A model generated the notes under the pieces. That model did not search any database and was not told where the DNA came from. It worked only from the letters and a program-made list of their open reading frames with translations. The translations under genes and the position numbers were made by a program. This document shows, piece after piece, positions 18,317 through 27,909 of a DNA stretch of 64,000 nt (position 1 is the stretch's first letter; the number at the start of each line of letters is the position of its first letter). This stretch comes from Lentzea pudingi (GTDB lineage Bacteria; Actinomycetota; Actinomycetes; Mycobacteriales; Pseudonocardiaceae): positions 1-64,000 of the forward strand of contig NZ_BMNC01000017.1 in assembly GCF_014646255.1 (NCBI RefSeq). Reading direction: 5' to 3'.

Positions 18317-19240
18317 ATGTCGACACCGGAGCACGCTTTCGCGCCCCGTGCCGACCTGAACCTGGCCCCGCACGCCGCGCCGGTGGACGACGTCGCCCAC
18401 GAGCAGCGGGACGGCATCGGCCCGACCGGCAGACCTCGTCGTCACATCCCGGACCCGCCGCCGTTGCTGCACCACGGTCCGGCGAAGATCCTCGCTGTCT
18501 GCAACCAGAAGGGCGGCGTCGGCAAGACGACGACGACCATCAACCTGGGCGCGGCGCTGGCCGAGTACGGCCGCCGCGTGCTGCTCGTCGACTTCGACCC
18601 GCAGGGCGCGCTGTCGGTGGGCCTCGGCGTGCACCCGCACCAGCTGGAAACCACGATCTACAACGTCATCATGGAGAACGACACCGCCGTTCCCGACGTC
18701 ATCCGCAAGACCATGGTCGACGACATGGACCTGTTGCCCAGCAACATCGACCTGTCGGCGGCCGAGATCCAGCTCGTGTCGGAGGTGGGCCGCGAGCACA
18801 CGCTCGTGCGCACCCTTCGTCCCGTGATCGACCACTACGACTACGTGCTGGTCGACTGCCAGCCCTCGCTCGGCCTGCTCACGGTGAACGCCCTCGCGGC
18901 CGCGGACGGTGTGCTGATCCCGCTGGAGTGCGAGTTCTTCTCGCTGCGCGGGGTGGCGCTGCTCATCGACACCATCGAGAAGGTCAAGGAACGCTTGAAC
19001 CCCAAGCTCAACATCACCGGCATCCTCGCCACGATGTACGACCCGCGCACGCTGCACTCGCGCGAGGTCATGGCACGCGTCGTGGAGGCGTTCGGTGAGA
19101 TCGTGTTCGACGCGGTCATCAACCGCACGGTGCGCTTCCCGGAGACCACGGTGGCCGGCGAGCCGATCACCCGCTGGGCGCCGCGCTCGTCCGGTGCCAA
19201 CGCCTACCGCGCGCTGGCCCGCGAGGTGATCGCCCGGTGA
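18317..19240 (+). CDS. ParA family ATPase (scpAB-linked)
   Basis: The 307-residue protein has a deviant Walker A, NQKGGVGKTTTTINLGAALA, at about residue 63, preceded by a variable 55-residue tail. Walker A' is VLLVDFDPQGALS and Walker B is YVLVDCQPSLGLLT. This matches the Rv1708-type ParA paralogue next to scpAB, distinct from the oriC ParA. It probably positions or loads a chromosomal cargo together with the next gene product. ATG start with GGGAACG upstream. It overlaps the next gene by 4 bp. Confidence 0.93.
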   Translation: MSTPEHAFAPRADLNLAPHAAPVDDVAHEQRDGIGPTGRPRRHIPDPPPLLHHGPAKILAVCNQKGGVGKTTTTINLGAALAEYGRRVLLVDFDPQGALSVGLGVHPHQLETTIYNVIMENDTAVPDVIRKTMVDDMDLLPSNIDLSAAEIQLVSEVGREHTLVRTLRPVIDHYDYVLVDCQPSLGLLTVNALAAADGVLIPLECEFFSLRGVALLIDTIEKVKERLNPKLNITGILATMYDPRTLHSREVMARVVEAFGEIVFDAVINRTVRFPETTVAGEPITRWAPRSSGANAYRALAREVIAR

Positions 19241-19557
19241 ACCGTCGCCCAACACTTCCCGGGGCGGCGGAGCTCTTCCGGCTGACCGCTGCTCCGTCCC
19301 CTGAGGTCTCCTCGTCCGAGGAGGCTCCGCAGCAGCGCCGCGGCTCCGGCCGCACCAAGCACACCACGAAGATCACGGTCTACGTGTCCGACGAGGAACT
19401 GATGGCGCTGGAGCAGGCGCGGCTCGCGTTGCGCGGCTCCTACGGCCTGGGCGTCGACCGCGGCCGGGTGGTGCGCGAGGCGATCGCCATCGTGCTGGAC
19501 GACCTCGAAGCGCTCGGCGACGCGTCGTTGCTGGTCCGCAGGTTGCGCGAGCAGTGA
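19237..19557 (+). CDS. small ribbon-helix-helix-like partner of ParA
   Basis: The 106-residue protein has a disordered, Pro/Ser/Gln-rich N-terminal half and a basic segment (RRGSGRTKHTTK), then ITVYVSDEELMALEQARLAL and VDRGRVVREAIAIVLDDL. The strand followed by two helices suits a ribbon-helix-helix DNA-binding fold, as in ParG/Omega-type partners of ParA ATPases. That role is inference from fold and position. It is coupled by 4-bp overlaps to parA upstream and scpA downstream, so it sits inside one parA-scpAB operon. Confidence 0.75.
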   Translation: MNRRPTLPGAAELFRLTAAPSPEVSSSEEAPQQRRGSGRTKHTTKITVYVSDEELMALEQARLALRGSYGLGVDRGRVVREAIAIVLDDLEALGDASLLVRRLREQ

Positions 19558-20384
19558 CCGAGGAAGCACCCGCTGAGACCCCGGTCGACGACGGCAAGTT
19601 CAAGGTCCGGCTCACGAACTTCGAGGGTCCGTTCGACCTGCTGCTGCAGCTGATCTCCCAGCACACCCTCGACGTGACCGAGGTGGCGCTGCACCGGGTC
19701 ACCGACGACTTCATCGCGCACCTGCGCGGCATGGGCGAGAAGTGGGACCTCGACGAGACCACCGAGTTCCTCGTCATCGCCGCCACGCTGCTCGACCTGA
19801 AGGCCGCCCGCCTGCTGCCCACCGGTGACGTCGAGGACGAGGACGACCTCGCGTTGCTGGAAGCGCGCGACCTCCTGTTCGCCCGCCTGCTGCAGTACCG
19901 CGCCTACAAGCAGGTCGCGGCCCTGTTCGCGGAGCTCGAACAGGGCGCGTACCGCCGCTACCCGCGCTCGGTGTCGCTGGAACCGCGCTTCGAGGGCCTG
20001 CTGCCCGAGGTGATGCTGGGCGTCACCCCTGACAAGTTCGCCCTGATCGCGGCCACGTCCTTCCGCCCGAAGGAGAAGCGGACCCTGTCGGTCGCGCACA
20101 TCCACCAGCACCGCGTGTCGATCCGCGAGACCGCCGACCTGCTGCGCACCTTCCTGATCGAGAAGGGCACGGCGTCGTTCTCGGAGATCGTCGCCGAGTG
20201 CACCGAGACCATGGAGGTCGTGGCGCGGTTCCTCGCGCTGCTGGAGCTGTACCGCGAGAAGTCGCTGGCCTTCGAGCAGGAGGACCCGCTGGGTCCGCTG
20301 CAGGTGACGTGGGTCGGCGGGACGTTGGACGACGCGCAGGCGCAGGTGCACGCCGGCGACGAGGATGAGGACTACGCGGGATGA
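19554..20384 (+). CDS. scpA: segregation and condensation protein A
   Basis: The 276-residue kleisin bridges the SMC heads. Motifs: FKVRLTNFEGPFDLLLQLIS at residues 14-33, the typical N-terminal kleisin start, then ATLLDLKAARLLPTGDVEDE and a C-terminal winged-helix region (FSEIVAECTETMEVVARFLA). Length and neighbours (parA upstream, scpB downstream) agree with actinobacterial ScpA. GTG start overlaps the previous stop; the stop overlaps the scpB ATG. Confidence 0.95.
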   Translation: MTEEAPAETPVDDGKFKVRLTNFEGPFDLLLQLISQHTLDVTEVALHRVTDDFIAHLRGMGEKWDLDETTEFLVIAATLLDLKAARLLPTGDVEDEDDLALLEARDLLFARLLQYRAYKQVAALFAELEQGAYRRYPRSVSLEPRFEGLLPEVMLGVTPDKFALIAATSFRPKEKRTLSVAHIHQHRVSIRETADLLRTFLIEKGTASFSEIVAECTETMEVVARFLALLELYREKSLAFEQEDPLGPLQVTWVGGTLDDAQAQVHAGDEDEDYAG

Positions 20385-21370
20385 GCGAGCCACTGGTCGG
20401 GCCGGACGCGGCGGAGATCGAGAAGCCGGGGCCGGCGTTCGACGGTGACGCGCCGGCGGCGGAGCCCGAGGCCGGCGGGGGCACGGCGCCCGAGCCCGCC
20501 ACCGGCGAGTCCGCGACCGGCGAGCCCGCCACCGACGAGCCCGCTGACGCCGCGCTGTCCGACGCCGCGCCCGCACCCGTCGTGCTCGACGGAGCCGCGA
20601 TCGCCGCGGCGCTCACGCCCCGGGCCCCGAAGCCCAGGCGCAAGACCGCGAAGCCCGAACCCGAGTCGGACGCCGCCCTCGACGACGCCGCGCCCGCGCC
20701 CGTCGTGCTCGACGAGCCCGAGGTTCCCGGGACCTCCGAAGCCGACGCCGAGGACGCCGCCGCCCTCGAGGCCCAGCTCCTCGCCGCCGCCCCCGACGAG
20801 GCCATCGAGGACAGCGGCCTGCCCGACCTCACCGACGACGCGACGTTCGAGGCCGCGCTCGAGTCCGTCCTGCTCGTGGTCGACAGCCCGATCGCCGAGG
20901 ACGCCCTCAGCAGCGCGCTGGAGCAGCCGGTGAAGCGCATCAAGCAGGCACTCCGTAGACTGTCGACCCGGTACACCGAGTCCGGCAGCGGCATCGACCT
21001 GCGCAGGGCGGGCGACGGCTGGCGGTTCTACACGCGAGACCGGTTCGCCCCGTTCGTGGAGAAGCTGCTGCTCGACGGCCAGCGCGCGAAACTCACCCGC
21101 GCGGCCCTGGAGACGCTCGCGGTGATCGCCTACCGGCAGCCCGTGACGCGGGCGCGGATCGCGGCGGTTCGCGGCGTCAACGTCGACGGTGTGATCCGGA
21201 CCCTGGTCGCCAGGGGGCTCATCGAGGAGACGGGCACCGACAGCGACACGGGTGGGATCCTGTACCGCACGACCGAACTGTTCCTGGAGCGGTTGGGGCT
21301 GTCGTCTCTGAGCGACCTGCCGCCAATCGCCCCGCTGCTGCCCGAAGTGGATGCGATCGACGATGTCTGA
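20381..21370 (+). CDS. scpB: segregation and condensation protein B with long acidic N-terminal extension
   Basis: The C-terminal 180 residues form the ScpB double winged helix: FEAALESVLLVVDSPIAED, then QPVKRIKQALRRLSTRYTES, LTRAALETLAVIAYRQPVTR, and VRGVNVDGVIRTLVARGLIE. The first 150 residues are a disordered Ala/Pro/Glu/Asp-rich extension (repeats such as DAAPAPVVLD, seen twice). With it the protein reaches 329 residues, against about 230 in mycobacteria. ScpB works with ScpA and SMC in chromosome condensation. ATG overlaps the scpA stop. Confidence 0.95.
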   Translation: MSEPLVGPDAAEIEKPGPAFDGDAPAAEPEAGGGTAPEPATGESATGEPATDEPADAALSDAAPAPVVLDGAAIAAALTPRAPKPRRKTAKPEPESDAALDDAAPAPVVLDEPEVPGTSEADAEDAAALEAQLLAAAPDEAIEDSGLPDLTDDATFEAALESVLLVVDSPIAEDALSSALEQPVKRIKQALRRLSTRYTESGSGIDLRRAGDGWRFYTRDRFAPFVEKLLLDGQRAKLTRAALETLAVIAYRQPVTRARIAAVRGVNVDGVIRTLVARGLIEETGTDSDTGGILYRTTELFLERLGLSSLSDLPPIAPLLPEVDAIDDV

Positions 21371-22097
21371 GAACGAGGGCGTGCGCCTGCAGAAGGTGCT
21401 CGCGCAAGCGGGGATCGCCTCGCGCCGCGCTTCCGAAGAGCTGATCGAGCAGGGCCGGGTGCAGGTCGACGGCAAGGTCGTGAAGGAGCAGGGGCGGCGG
21501 ATCGACCCCGAGACCGCTGTCGTGCACGTCGACGGGTTGCGGGTGCAGATCCGCGAGGACGTCGTCACGATCGCGCTCAACAAGCCGTACGGGATGCTCT
21601 CCACGATGGAGGACGACCTGGGCCGGCCGTGCGTGGGCGACCTGGTGCGCAACCGCAAGGAGCGGCTGTTCCACGTCGGGCGTCTCGACGCCGAGACCGA
21701 GGGGCTGCTGCTGCTCACGAACGACGGCGAGCTCGCGCACCGGTTGATGCACCCGAGCTACAACGTCAAGAAGACGTACCTCGCCGAGGTGCCCGGCCCG
21801 GTCGAGAAGGGCCTCAACAAGAAGCTCAAGGCGGGCATCGAGCTGGAGGACGGGCCGGTCAAGGTCGACTCCTTCAAGGTCATCAGCGTCGTGCCCGGCA
21901 AGGCGCTGGTCGAGATCAAGCTGCACGAGGGCCGCAAGCACATCGTGCGCCGCCTCATGGAGACCGCCGGCTACCCGGTGCAGTCGCTGGTCCGCGTCGC
22001 GGTCGGCGAGGTGCTGCTCGGCAACCAGCGTCCCGGTGCGATGCGGGTGCTGAACCGCCAGGAGGTCGGCGGGCTGTACAAGCTCGTCGGTCTCTGA
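21363..22097 (+). CDS. rluB: 23S rRNA pseudouridine synthase RluB
   Basis: The 244-residue enzyme has an N-terminal S4 domain (VRLQKVLAQAGIASRRASEE) and a pseudouridine synthase domain with the catalytic aspartate in HVGRLDAETEGLLLLTNDG, plus HEGRKHIVRRLMETAGYPV. This is the RsuA/RluB family that modifies 23S rRNA near position 2605. The ATG at 21363 overlaps the scpB stop; an in-frame ATG at 21351 would add four residues. In related genomes cmk and der follow, but here they do not. Confidence 0.94.
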   Translation: MSENEGVRLQKVLAQAGIASRRASEELIEQGRVQVDGKVVKEQGRRIDPETAVVHVDGLRVQIREDVVTIALNKPYGMLSTMEDDLGRPCVGDLVRNRKERLFHVGRLDAETEGLLLLTNDGELAHRLMHPSYNVKKTYLAEVPGPVEKGLNKKLKAGIELEDGPVKVDSFKVISVVPGKALVEIKLHEGRKHIVRRLMETAGYPVQSLVRVAVGEVLLGNQRPGAMRVLNRQEVGGLYKLVGL

Positions 22098-22118
22098 GCA
22101 GAATCCGAACGCCCGCTC

Positions 22119-22148
22119 GTCCCCCCGGCCCCCGACGGCCGGAGGGAC
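22119..22148 (+). terminator. terminator after the parA-scpAB-rluB operon
   Basis: GTCCCCCCGGCC (22119-22130) pairs with GGCCGGAGGGAC (22137-22148) with one mismatch and a 6-nt loop. It lies 22 nt after the rluB stop. No T-run follows, as is common for actinobacterial terminators. Confidence 0.7.
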
Positions 22149-22268
22149 GACCTGCGGTGAACCCCCGTTCACCTTGCGACGAGAACGCTACGGCGACGAC
22201 GTTGTAAGGGGTCGGAAGTGCGCAGTGAACGACAGGGTGTGGACAATCGATCTCAGGGGGAGATCGAC

Positions 22269-25007
22269 ATGCCACGCACCGAACGCCCGCTGGAGAGCGC
22301 GGACACCGAACTCGGCCGGTTCGCGGCCGAGCTGAGGAAACTGCGCGACCAGGCGGGCGGACCGTCCTACCGCGCGCTCGCTTCACGCGCGCATTACTCG
22401 GCGGCGACGCTGTCCGACGCCGCCGGGGGCAAGAAGCTCCCGAGCCTCGCGGTCACGCTGGCCTACGCCAGGGCCTGTGGTGGCGACGAGCAGGAGTGGG
22501 AACGGCGCTGGCGCGACATCGCCGCCCCGCCCGCGCCCACGGGCGAAGCGCCGTACGTGGGGCTCCAGGCGTTCCAGAAAGAGGACGCTGCCCGGTTCCA
22601 CGGCCGCGAGAAGCTCACCGCGAGGCTCGTCGAACTCACGCGCATACGCCCGTTCGTCGGTGTGTTCGGCGCCAGTGGCTCGGGCAAGTCGTCACTGCTG
22701 CGCGCCGGTCTGCTGCCGAGGCTGGAGCAGGCGCTGGTCTTCACCCCTGGCGTCCAGCCGCTCGACGAGTGCGCCGTCCGCCTCGCCCAGCTCACCGGGC
22801 ACTCCGCGGTGGTGCTGCGCAGCGAGCTCACCGATCCCGAGGCCCTCGGGCTGCTGATCCGGCAGCACGACGAGGACCTCGTCCTGGTCGTCGACCAGTT
22901 CGAGGAGGTCTTCACGCTCGCGAGCCCCGAGCAGCGCGACTGGTTCGTCCAGGCCCTGATGAGCGCGCCGCACGTGGTCATCGGGGTCCGCGCCGACTTC
23001 TACGGCCACGTCGGCCGTCATCCCGAACTGGTCGAGGCGCTCGAAGGCGCCCAGGTCCTCGTCGGCCCGCTGACGACCGAGGAACTGCGCCGGGCCATCG
23101 TCGAACCGGCCCAGCACGTCGGTGCCACCGTCGAGTCCGCGCTGGTGGCCCGCCTGGTCGCGGACGTCGCGGGCCAGGCGGCCGCGTTGCCGCTCGTGCA
23201 GCACGCCCTCGTCGAGACCTGGCACCGCCGGCGCGGCATGACGTTGTCGCTCGTCGGCTACGAGGAGGCGGGCGGCGTCGAGCACGCCATCGCCCGCACC
23301 GCCGAGGCCGTGTACTCCCAGCTCGACGAGGAACAACGGCAGACCGCCCGCCGCACGTTCCTGCGCCTGATCGCGCTCGGCGAGGGCACCGAGGACACCA
23401 AACGGCGCGCGAACCGCGAGGACCTCGACGCCGAGGTCCTCGACCGCCTCGCCGGCGCCCGGCTGGTGACGCTCACCGAGCAGCACGCCGAACTCACCCA
23501 CGAGGCGTTGATCCGCTCCTGGCCGAGGCTGCGCGACTGGATCGCCGAGGACCGCGAGGCGCTGCGCGTCCACCACCAGCTCACCGAGGCCGCACGGGAG
23601 TGGGACGGCGATCCCGACCTCCTCTACCAGGGTGCCCGCCTGGCCCAGGCCGCCGAACTCGACGGCACCTCGCTCACCGGACCCGAACGGGCCTTCCTCA
23701 CCGCGAGCCAGGCCGCCGGTCGCCGCCGCGTCCGCCGGGCCCGCGCGGTCATCACCGTCCTCTCGGTGCTGGTGCTGCTGCTCGCCGGCACCGCCGTGTT
23801 CGCCGCGACCAAGACGAGGGAGGCGACGCTGCAGCGCAACGACGCCCTGGCCGGGCGCGCCGCGACGGAGGTCATGCGGCTGATCCCGGCCGATCCGCTG
23901 CAGGCCGCACGACTCGCCCTCGCCGCGTACGCGGTGACGCCAGGCCAGGCGACGCGCGACGCGGTGCTCAACGCCGACGCCGCGAGGCTGGCGCAGAACA
24001 TGTCGGCCCGGTCCGGGCTCACGAACAGGTCCCTCTCGATGCAGACGGACGGCGAGCTGTTCGTCGTGACCGGGACGTCCGGCCCGGCCAGGATCGTGAG
24101 CAGGTACGACCAGACCACGGACGGCCCGGTGATCGGCACCGACGTCGCCCAGGTCCTTCTCACCGCCGACGACCGGCGGGTCTTCGCGTTCGAGAGGTCC
24201 GGCGTGACGGGCGTCTGGGACGTCACGGACGCCGCGCGCCCGAAGCAGGTCGGCGTGCTGCCGTTCGGCTGGGGGCAGGTCTGGGTCGACGTCAACCGCG
24301 ACGGCACCCGGCTGACCACCACGACGTTGCAGGGCAACGGTCCGGGCGCGCGGGCGTCCGTCTGGGACCTGCGGGATCCGGCGGCTCCGCGGGAGTTCGA
24401 CCTGGGGTCTGACCGGGTGGCGCACGTCGAGGTGGCCCCGGACGGCCGGAGGGTCGCCCTGCTGGAGAGGGGCGACAGCGTCGAGACCAAGACCGTGCAG
24501 ATCTGGGACATCGGTGCCGGAGACGCGTACCGGAGCACGACCATGCGGGTTCCCGGCGAGTTCGTCGAGGCTGCGTTCAGCAACGACGGGCGGAGTCTCG
24601 CGTTGCGGTCCACGAGCGAGATCGTCGTGTGGGACGTGGCGGGGTCGCCGCGGCAGCGGGTGACGGTGCCGCGGGTGCCGGGGGACTTCACCGCGCAGTT
24701 CGCGTTCAGCGCCGACGACCGGCAGATCGCCGTGCTGGGCAAGAACGCCGTCGAGGTCTGGGACGTCGGCGGGGACGGCGAGGCGGCCGGCGCGGGATCG
24801 TTCGGCGCTTTCCGGGACCCGCAGGGCCTGCGGTACCGGACGCGGGAGAAGGCCTTCGCCGTCGTCGACGCCGGCCAGTCCACCTGGACCCTGAGCACCG
24901 ACCTCGAGAAGGTCGGGAACGGGCTCTGCCGGGAGCGGGAGATCGTGCTGACCGACGACGAGTGGCGGCGCTACTTCCCCGACGTGGACCGCGTTCCCGT
25001 CTGCTGA
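22269..25007 (+). CDS. HTH-nSTAND1 NTPase-WD40-like transmembrane protein, paralogue 1
   Basis: The 912-residue protein has, in order: an XRE-like helical domain (about 10-75, ELRKLRDQAGGPSYRALASR and HYSAATLSDAAGGKKLPSL), a region with GLQAFQKEDAARFHGREKL, and an nSTAND1-type P-loop NTPase. Walker A is GASGSGKSSLL with Lys140, Walker B is LVLVVDQFEEVFTL, and GVRADFYGHVGRHPELVEAL follows. Next come a membrane helix (about 493-513), then WD-like beta repeats ending in SVWDLRDP and VQIWDIGA. The C-terminus closes with a Cys-bounded motif, TDDEWRRYFPDV. I chose the ATG at 22269 because GGGGGAG lies 6 nt upstream. Function is unknown; STAND NTPases are usually ligand-triggered switches. Two paralogues follow. 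Confidence 0.88.
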   Translation: MPRTERPLESADTELGRFAAELRKLRDQAGGPSYRALASRAHYSAATLSDAAGGKKLPSLAVTLAYARACGGDEQEWERRWRDIAAPPAPTGEAPYVGLQAFQKEDAARFHGREKLTARLVELTRIRPFVGVFGASGSGKSSLLRAGLLPRLEQALVFTPGVQPLDECAVRLAQLTGHSAVVLRSELTDPEALGLLIRQHDEDLVLVVDQFEEVFTLASPEQRDWFVQALMSAPHVVIGVRADFYGHVGRHPELVEALEGAQVLVGPLTTEELRRAIVEPAQHVGATVESALVARLVADVAGQAAALPLVQHALVETWHRRRGMTLSLVGYEEAGGVEHAIARTAEAVYSQLDEEQRQTARRTFLRLIALGEGTEDTKRRANREDLDAEVLDRLAGARLVTLTEQHAELTHEALIRSWPRLRDWIAEDREALRVHHQLTEAAREWDGDPDLLYQGARLAQAAELDGTSLTGPERAFLTASQAAGRRRVRRARAVITVLSVLVLLLAGTAVFAATKTREATLQRNDALAGRAATEVMRLIPADPLQAARLALAAYAVTPGQATRDAVLNADAARLAQNMSARSGLTNRSLSMQTDGELFVVTGTSGPARIVSRYDQTTDGPVIGTDVAQVLLTADDRRVFAFERSGVTGVWDVTDAARPKQVGVLPFGWGQVWVDVNRDGTRLTTTTLQGNGPGARASVWDLRDPAAPREFDLGSDRVAHVEVAPDGRRVALLERGDSVETKTVQIWDIGAGDAYRSTTMRVPGEFVEAAFSNDGRSLALRSTSEIVVWDVAGSPRQRVTVPRVPGDFTAQFAFSADDRQIAVLGKNAVEVWDVGGDGEAAGAGSFGAFRDPQGLRYRTREKAFAVVDAGQSTWTLSTDLEKVGNGLCREREIVLTDDEWRRYFPDVDRVPVC

Positions 25008-25030
25008 ATGCGATGCCTCGGGTGCGTGAG

Positions 25031-25062
25031 CCGTGGGCGGCACGTGCGCGGGCCGCCCACGG
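25031..25062 (+). terminator. terminator after nSTAND paralogue 1
   Basis: A perfect 11-bp stem, CCGTGGGCGGC at 25031-25041 with GCCGCCCACGG at 25052-25062, has a 10-nt loop and begins 24 nt after the stop codon. Confidence 0.75.
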
Positions 25063-25194
25063 CCACTCCGGCGCCGGTTCGGGGCGCGAGCACCGGGCCT
25101 TCCCCGTAGTTGCATCCAAGCTCGACATTAGGGCGAACGGGTTGTTCACGGTCATGTGTTGGCCGCTGAACAAAGTTCTCTGAACAATGACGGG

Positions 25195-27909
25195 ATGCCG
25201 AGACGGGAACGCCCTCTCGACGAGGGCGAGAGCGGTCTCCTGCGGTTCGCGGCGGACCTGCGCCGGCTGCGGGAGCGTGCGGGCAGCCCCACCTACCGGG
25301 AACTGAGCCGGCGGGCGCACTACTCGGCGGCGGCGCTGTCGGAGGCGGCCGGCGGGCGGAAGCTGCCGAGCCTCGCGGTGACCAAGGCGTACGCGAAGGC
25401 CTGCGACGCCGACCCGGAGGAGTGGGCGCGGCGGTGGCGTGCCGTCGCCGAGTCGGAACCCCATGCGGCCAACGACAGTCCGTACGTCGGGCTCGCGATG
25501 TTCCAGCCCGGTGACGCGCCGAGGTTCTTCGGACGCGAGCGGCTGACGGCGGAGCTGCTCGGCACGAAGAACCGCTTCACCGGCGTGTTCGGACCGTCCG
25601 GTGTGGGCAAGTCCTCGTTGCTGCGCGCGGGTTTGATCGCCCGCACCCGCGAACCGGTGCTGCTGTTCACCCCCGGCGCGAACCCCGTGGAGGAGTGCGC
25701 GCTCGCGCTCGCCCGGCTCACCGGCGGCGAGGCGGTCGCGCTCGCTGACGCCCTGGCGGACCCGGGCGAACTCGTTCGCACGCATCGACATCTCGTGGTC
25801 GTGGACCAGTTCGAGGAGCTGTTCACGTTGTGCCGCAACGAAGAGCTCCGCCAGTGGCTGATCACGGCGCTCCTCGGCTGCCCGAAGGTCGTCATCGGCG
25901 TCCGCGCCGACTACTACGGCCACTGCGCGCGGTATCCCGAACTGGTCGAGGCCCTCGAAGGCAGCCAGCTCCTCGTCGGTCCCATGACGCCCGACGAGCT
26001 CCGGCTCGCCATCACCGAACCCGCCGCGGTCGTGGGGGCCAAGGTCGAGACCGCGCTGCTGGCCCGGCTCATGGCCGACGCGGTGGGGCAGGCGGCCGTG
26101 TTGCCGTTGCTGTCGCACGCGCTCGCGCAGACCTGGCAGCACCGGCGCGGCATGACGCTGACCCTCTCCGGCTACGAGGAGGTCGGCGGTCTCGACCACG
26201 CCGTCGCCCGCACCGCGCAGGACGTCCTCGACGGGCTGTCCCCGGCAGGACGGGAGCAGGCGAGGCGGATCCTGCTGCGGCTCGTCACCGCCGACGACAC
26301 CAAACGCCGCGCGCACCAGTCCGAACTCGAGGCCGACGACGAGGTGCTGTTCGCGCTGGCCGCGGCGAGGCTCGTGGTGATCGACCGCGACGGCGTCGAG
26401 CTGGCGCACGAGGCGTTGATCCGCGGCTGGCCCACGTTCCAGCGCTGGGTCGAGGAGGACCGCGCGAACATCAAGGCGCAGCGCGAGCTCACGCACGCCA
26501 CGCAGACGTGGGAGTCGCTCGACCGCGACGCCGGCGCGTTGTGGCGGGGCCGCCGTCTCGCGAACGTCCCGGCAGGACTGTCGCTGAACGCCGCCGAACG
26601 CGCCTTCCTCGCGGCGAGCCTGGCCGCGGAGGAAGAGGTCTCCGCGAGTGCCCGAAGACGCACGCGCCGTCAGCGCCAGCTGCTCGCCGCCCTGGTGGCA
26701 CTCGTGGTCGTCGCCGTCAGCTCCACCGTCTTCGCGCTGCGGGCGAGCATCGCCGCCGACGAGCAACGCGCCAACGCCGCCGTGCTGAGGGCCGTGGGGG
26801 AGGCCGCCGCACTGCGTTCCACGAACCCCGCCCTGGCCCAGCAGGTCGCGCTCGCCGCCTACCAGCTCGTGCCGCTGCCCCAGGCGCGCAACAGCCTCCG
26901 GCAGGAGGACGTGCCGTCCCAGGTGCTGCGCGAGGCCCAGACCGAGGTCACCGCGCTCGTGGTCGGCCCGACCCAGCAGCAGGTCGCCGCCGGGCACCGC
27001 GACGGCACGGTCGTGCTGACGGCGCTGGACGACCTGCCGTCCCCGCGCACCTCCCACGAGGCGACCAGGCACGCTTCCGCCGTCACCGCGCTCGCGATGG
27101 ACTCGACCGGCGGTCTGATCGCGTCCGCGGCCGAGGACGGCACCGTGCACGTCGTCGACGTCTCTCTCGGGAGACCACGCGAACTGTCGGTGCTTCCCGT
27201 GCGTGCGTCCGCGATCGCTTGGCAGGGCAACACTCTTGTCACCACCGACGGAGACGGCGCCCTGAGCTTCTGGACGGACCTGCGCGACGAACGCCCGAGG
27301 CTCTTCAGCACCATCCAGCTCGGCCTGGGCCCGCTGGCGGGCATGTCGTTCCGCCCGGACGGCCACGTCGTGGCCGCCGTCACCACCGGCCACGCCGTGC
27401 ACCTCGCCGACGTCACCGACCCGCGTGACGTCAAGCTCCTGTCGCTGACCAGGCAGTTCGCCCGCAGTGCCCAGTTCGCCGGCGCGGATGGGCTGATGAC
27501 CGCCGCGGGCACGGCCGTCCACCTCTGGGACACCACCGACCCGCGCGCCCCGGTCCTGCGCGCCGAGATCCGCACCGGCGGTGGTGAGGTCACGTCGGCC
27601 TGGCTCGGCGCCGGCCGGGTCGCGATCGCCACCGACGACGGCCTGGTGCGCCTCTGGCGGCTCGGTGACGGTGAACCGGTCGAGCAGGCCCTGCTGCGCG
27701 GGCACACCGGACCGGCCACCGCGGTCGGCCTGACACCCCGCGGTGACGACGTCGTCACGGGCGGTGCGGATCGGGCGGTGCGGCTGTGGAACGCCGACCC
27801 GCGCGACCCGGCGGTGAGGATCTGCGAGCAGGCCTTCCCCCGGATGAGCAGGGAGGAGTGGGAGCAGTACTTCGCCGGTGTCGAGTTCACCCCGCCGTGC
27901 CGGGACTGA
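25195..27909 (+). CDS. HTH-nSTAND1 NTPase-WD40 transmembrane protein, paralogue 2
   Basis: The 904-residue protein repeats the architecture of its upstream neighbour: an XRE-like domain (LRRLRERAGSPTYRELSRR, KLPSLAVTKAYAKACDAD), intact Walker A GPSGVGKSSLL with Lys139, Walker B LVVVDQFEELFTL, GVRADYYGHCARYPELVEAL, a membrane helix near 495-515, and a clearer WD40 propeller with units such as VHLWDTTDP, VRLWRLGDG and VRLWNADPRDP. The C-terminal motif is REEWEQYFAGVEF followed by a Cys. The ATG at 25195 is supported by alignment with the paralogues (MPRRERPL, MPRTERPL and MPRGERPL). It probably senses a ligand through the propeller. Confidence 0.88.
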   Translation: MPRRERPLDEGESGLLRFAADLRRLRERAGSPTYRELSRRAHYSAAALSEAAGGRKLPSLAVTKAYAKACDADPEEWARRWRAVAESEPHAANDSPYVGLAMFQPGDAPRFFGRERLTAELLGTKNRFTGVFGPSGVGKSSLLRAGLIARTREPVLLFTPGANPVEECALALARLTGGEAVALADALADPGELVRTHRHLVVVDQFEELFTLCRNEELRQWLITALLGCPKVVIGVRADYYGHCARYPELVEALEGSQLLVGPMTPDELRLAITEPAAVVGAKVETALLARLMADAVGQAAVLPLLSHALAQTWQHRRGMTLTLSGYEEVGGLDHAVARTAQDVLDGLSPAGREQARRILLRLVTADDTKRRAHQSELEADDEVLFALAAARLVVIDRDGVELAHEALIRGWPTFQRWVEEDRANIKAQRELTHATQTWESLDRDAGALWRGRRLANVPAGLSLNAAERAFLAASLAAEEEVSASARRRTRRQRQLLAALVALVVVAVSSTVFALRASIAADEQRANAAVLRAVGEAAALRSTNPALAQQVALAAYQLVPLPQARNSLRQEDVPSQVLREAQTEVTALVVGPTQQQVAAGHRDGTVVLTALDDLPSPRTSHEATRHASAVTALAMDSTGGLIASAAEDGTVHVVDVSLGRPRELSVLPVRASAIAWQGNTLVTTDGDGALSFWTDLRDERPRLFSTIQLGLGPLAGMSFRPDGHVVAAVTTGHAVHLADVTDPRDVKLLSLTRQFARSAQFAGADGLMTAAGTAVHLWDTTDPRAPVLRAEIRTGGGEVTSAWLGAGRVAIATDDGLVRLWRLGDGEPVEQALLRGHTGPATAVGLTPRGDDVVTGGADRAVRLWNADPRDPAVRICEQAFPRMSREEWEQYFAGVEFTPPCRD

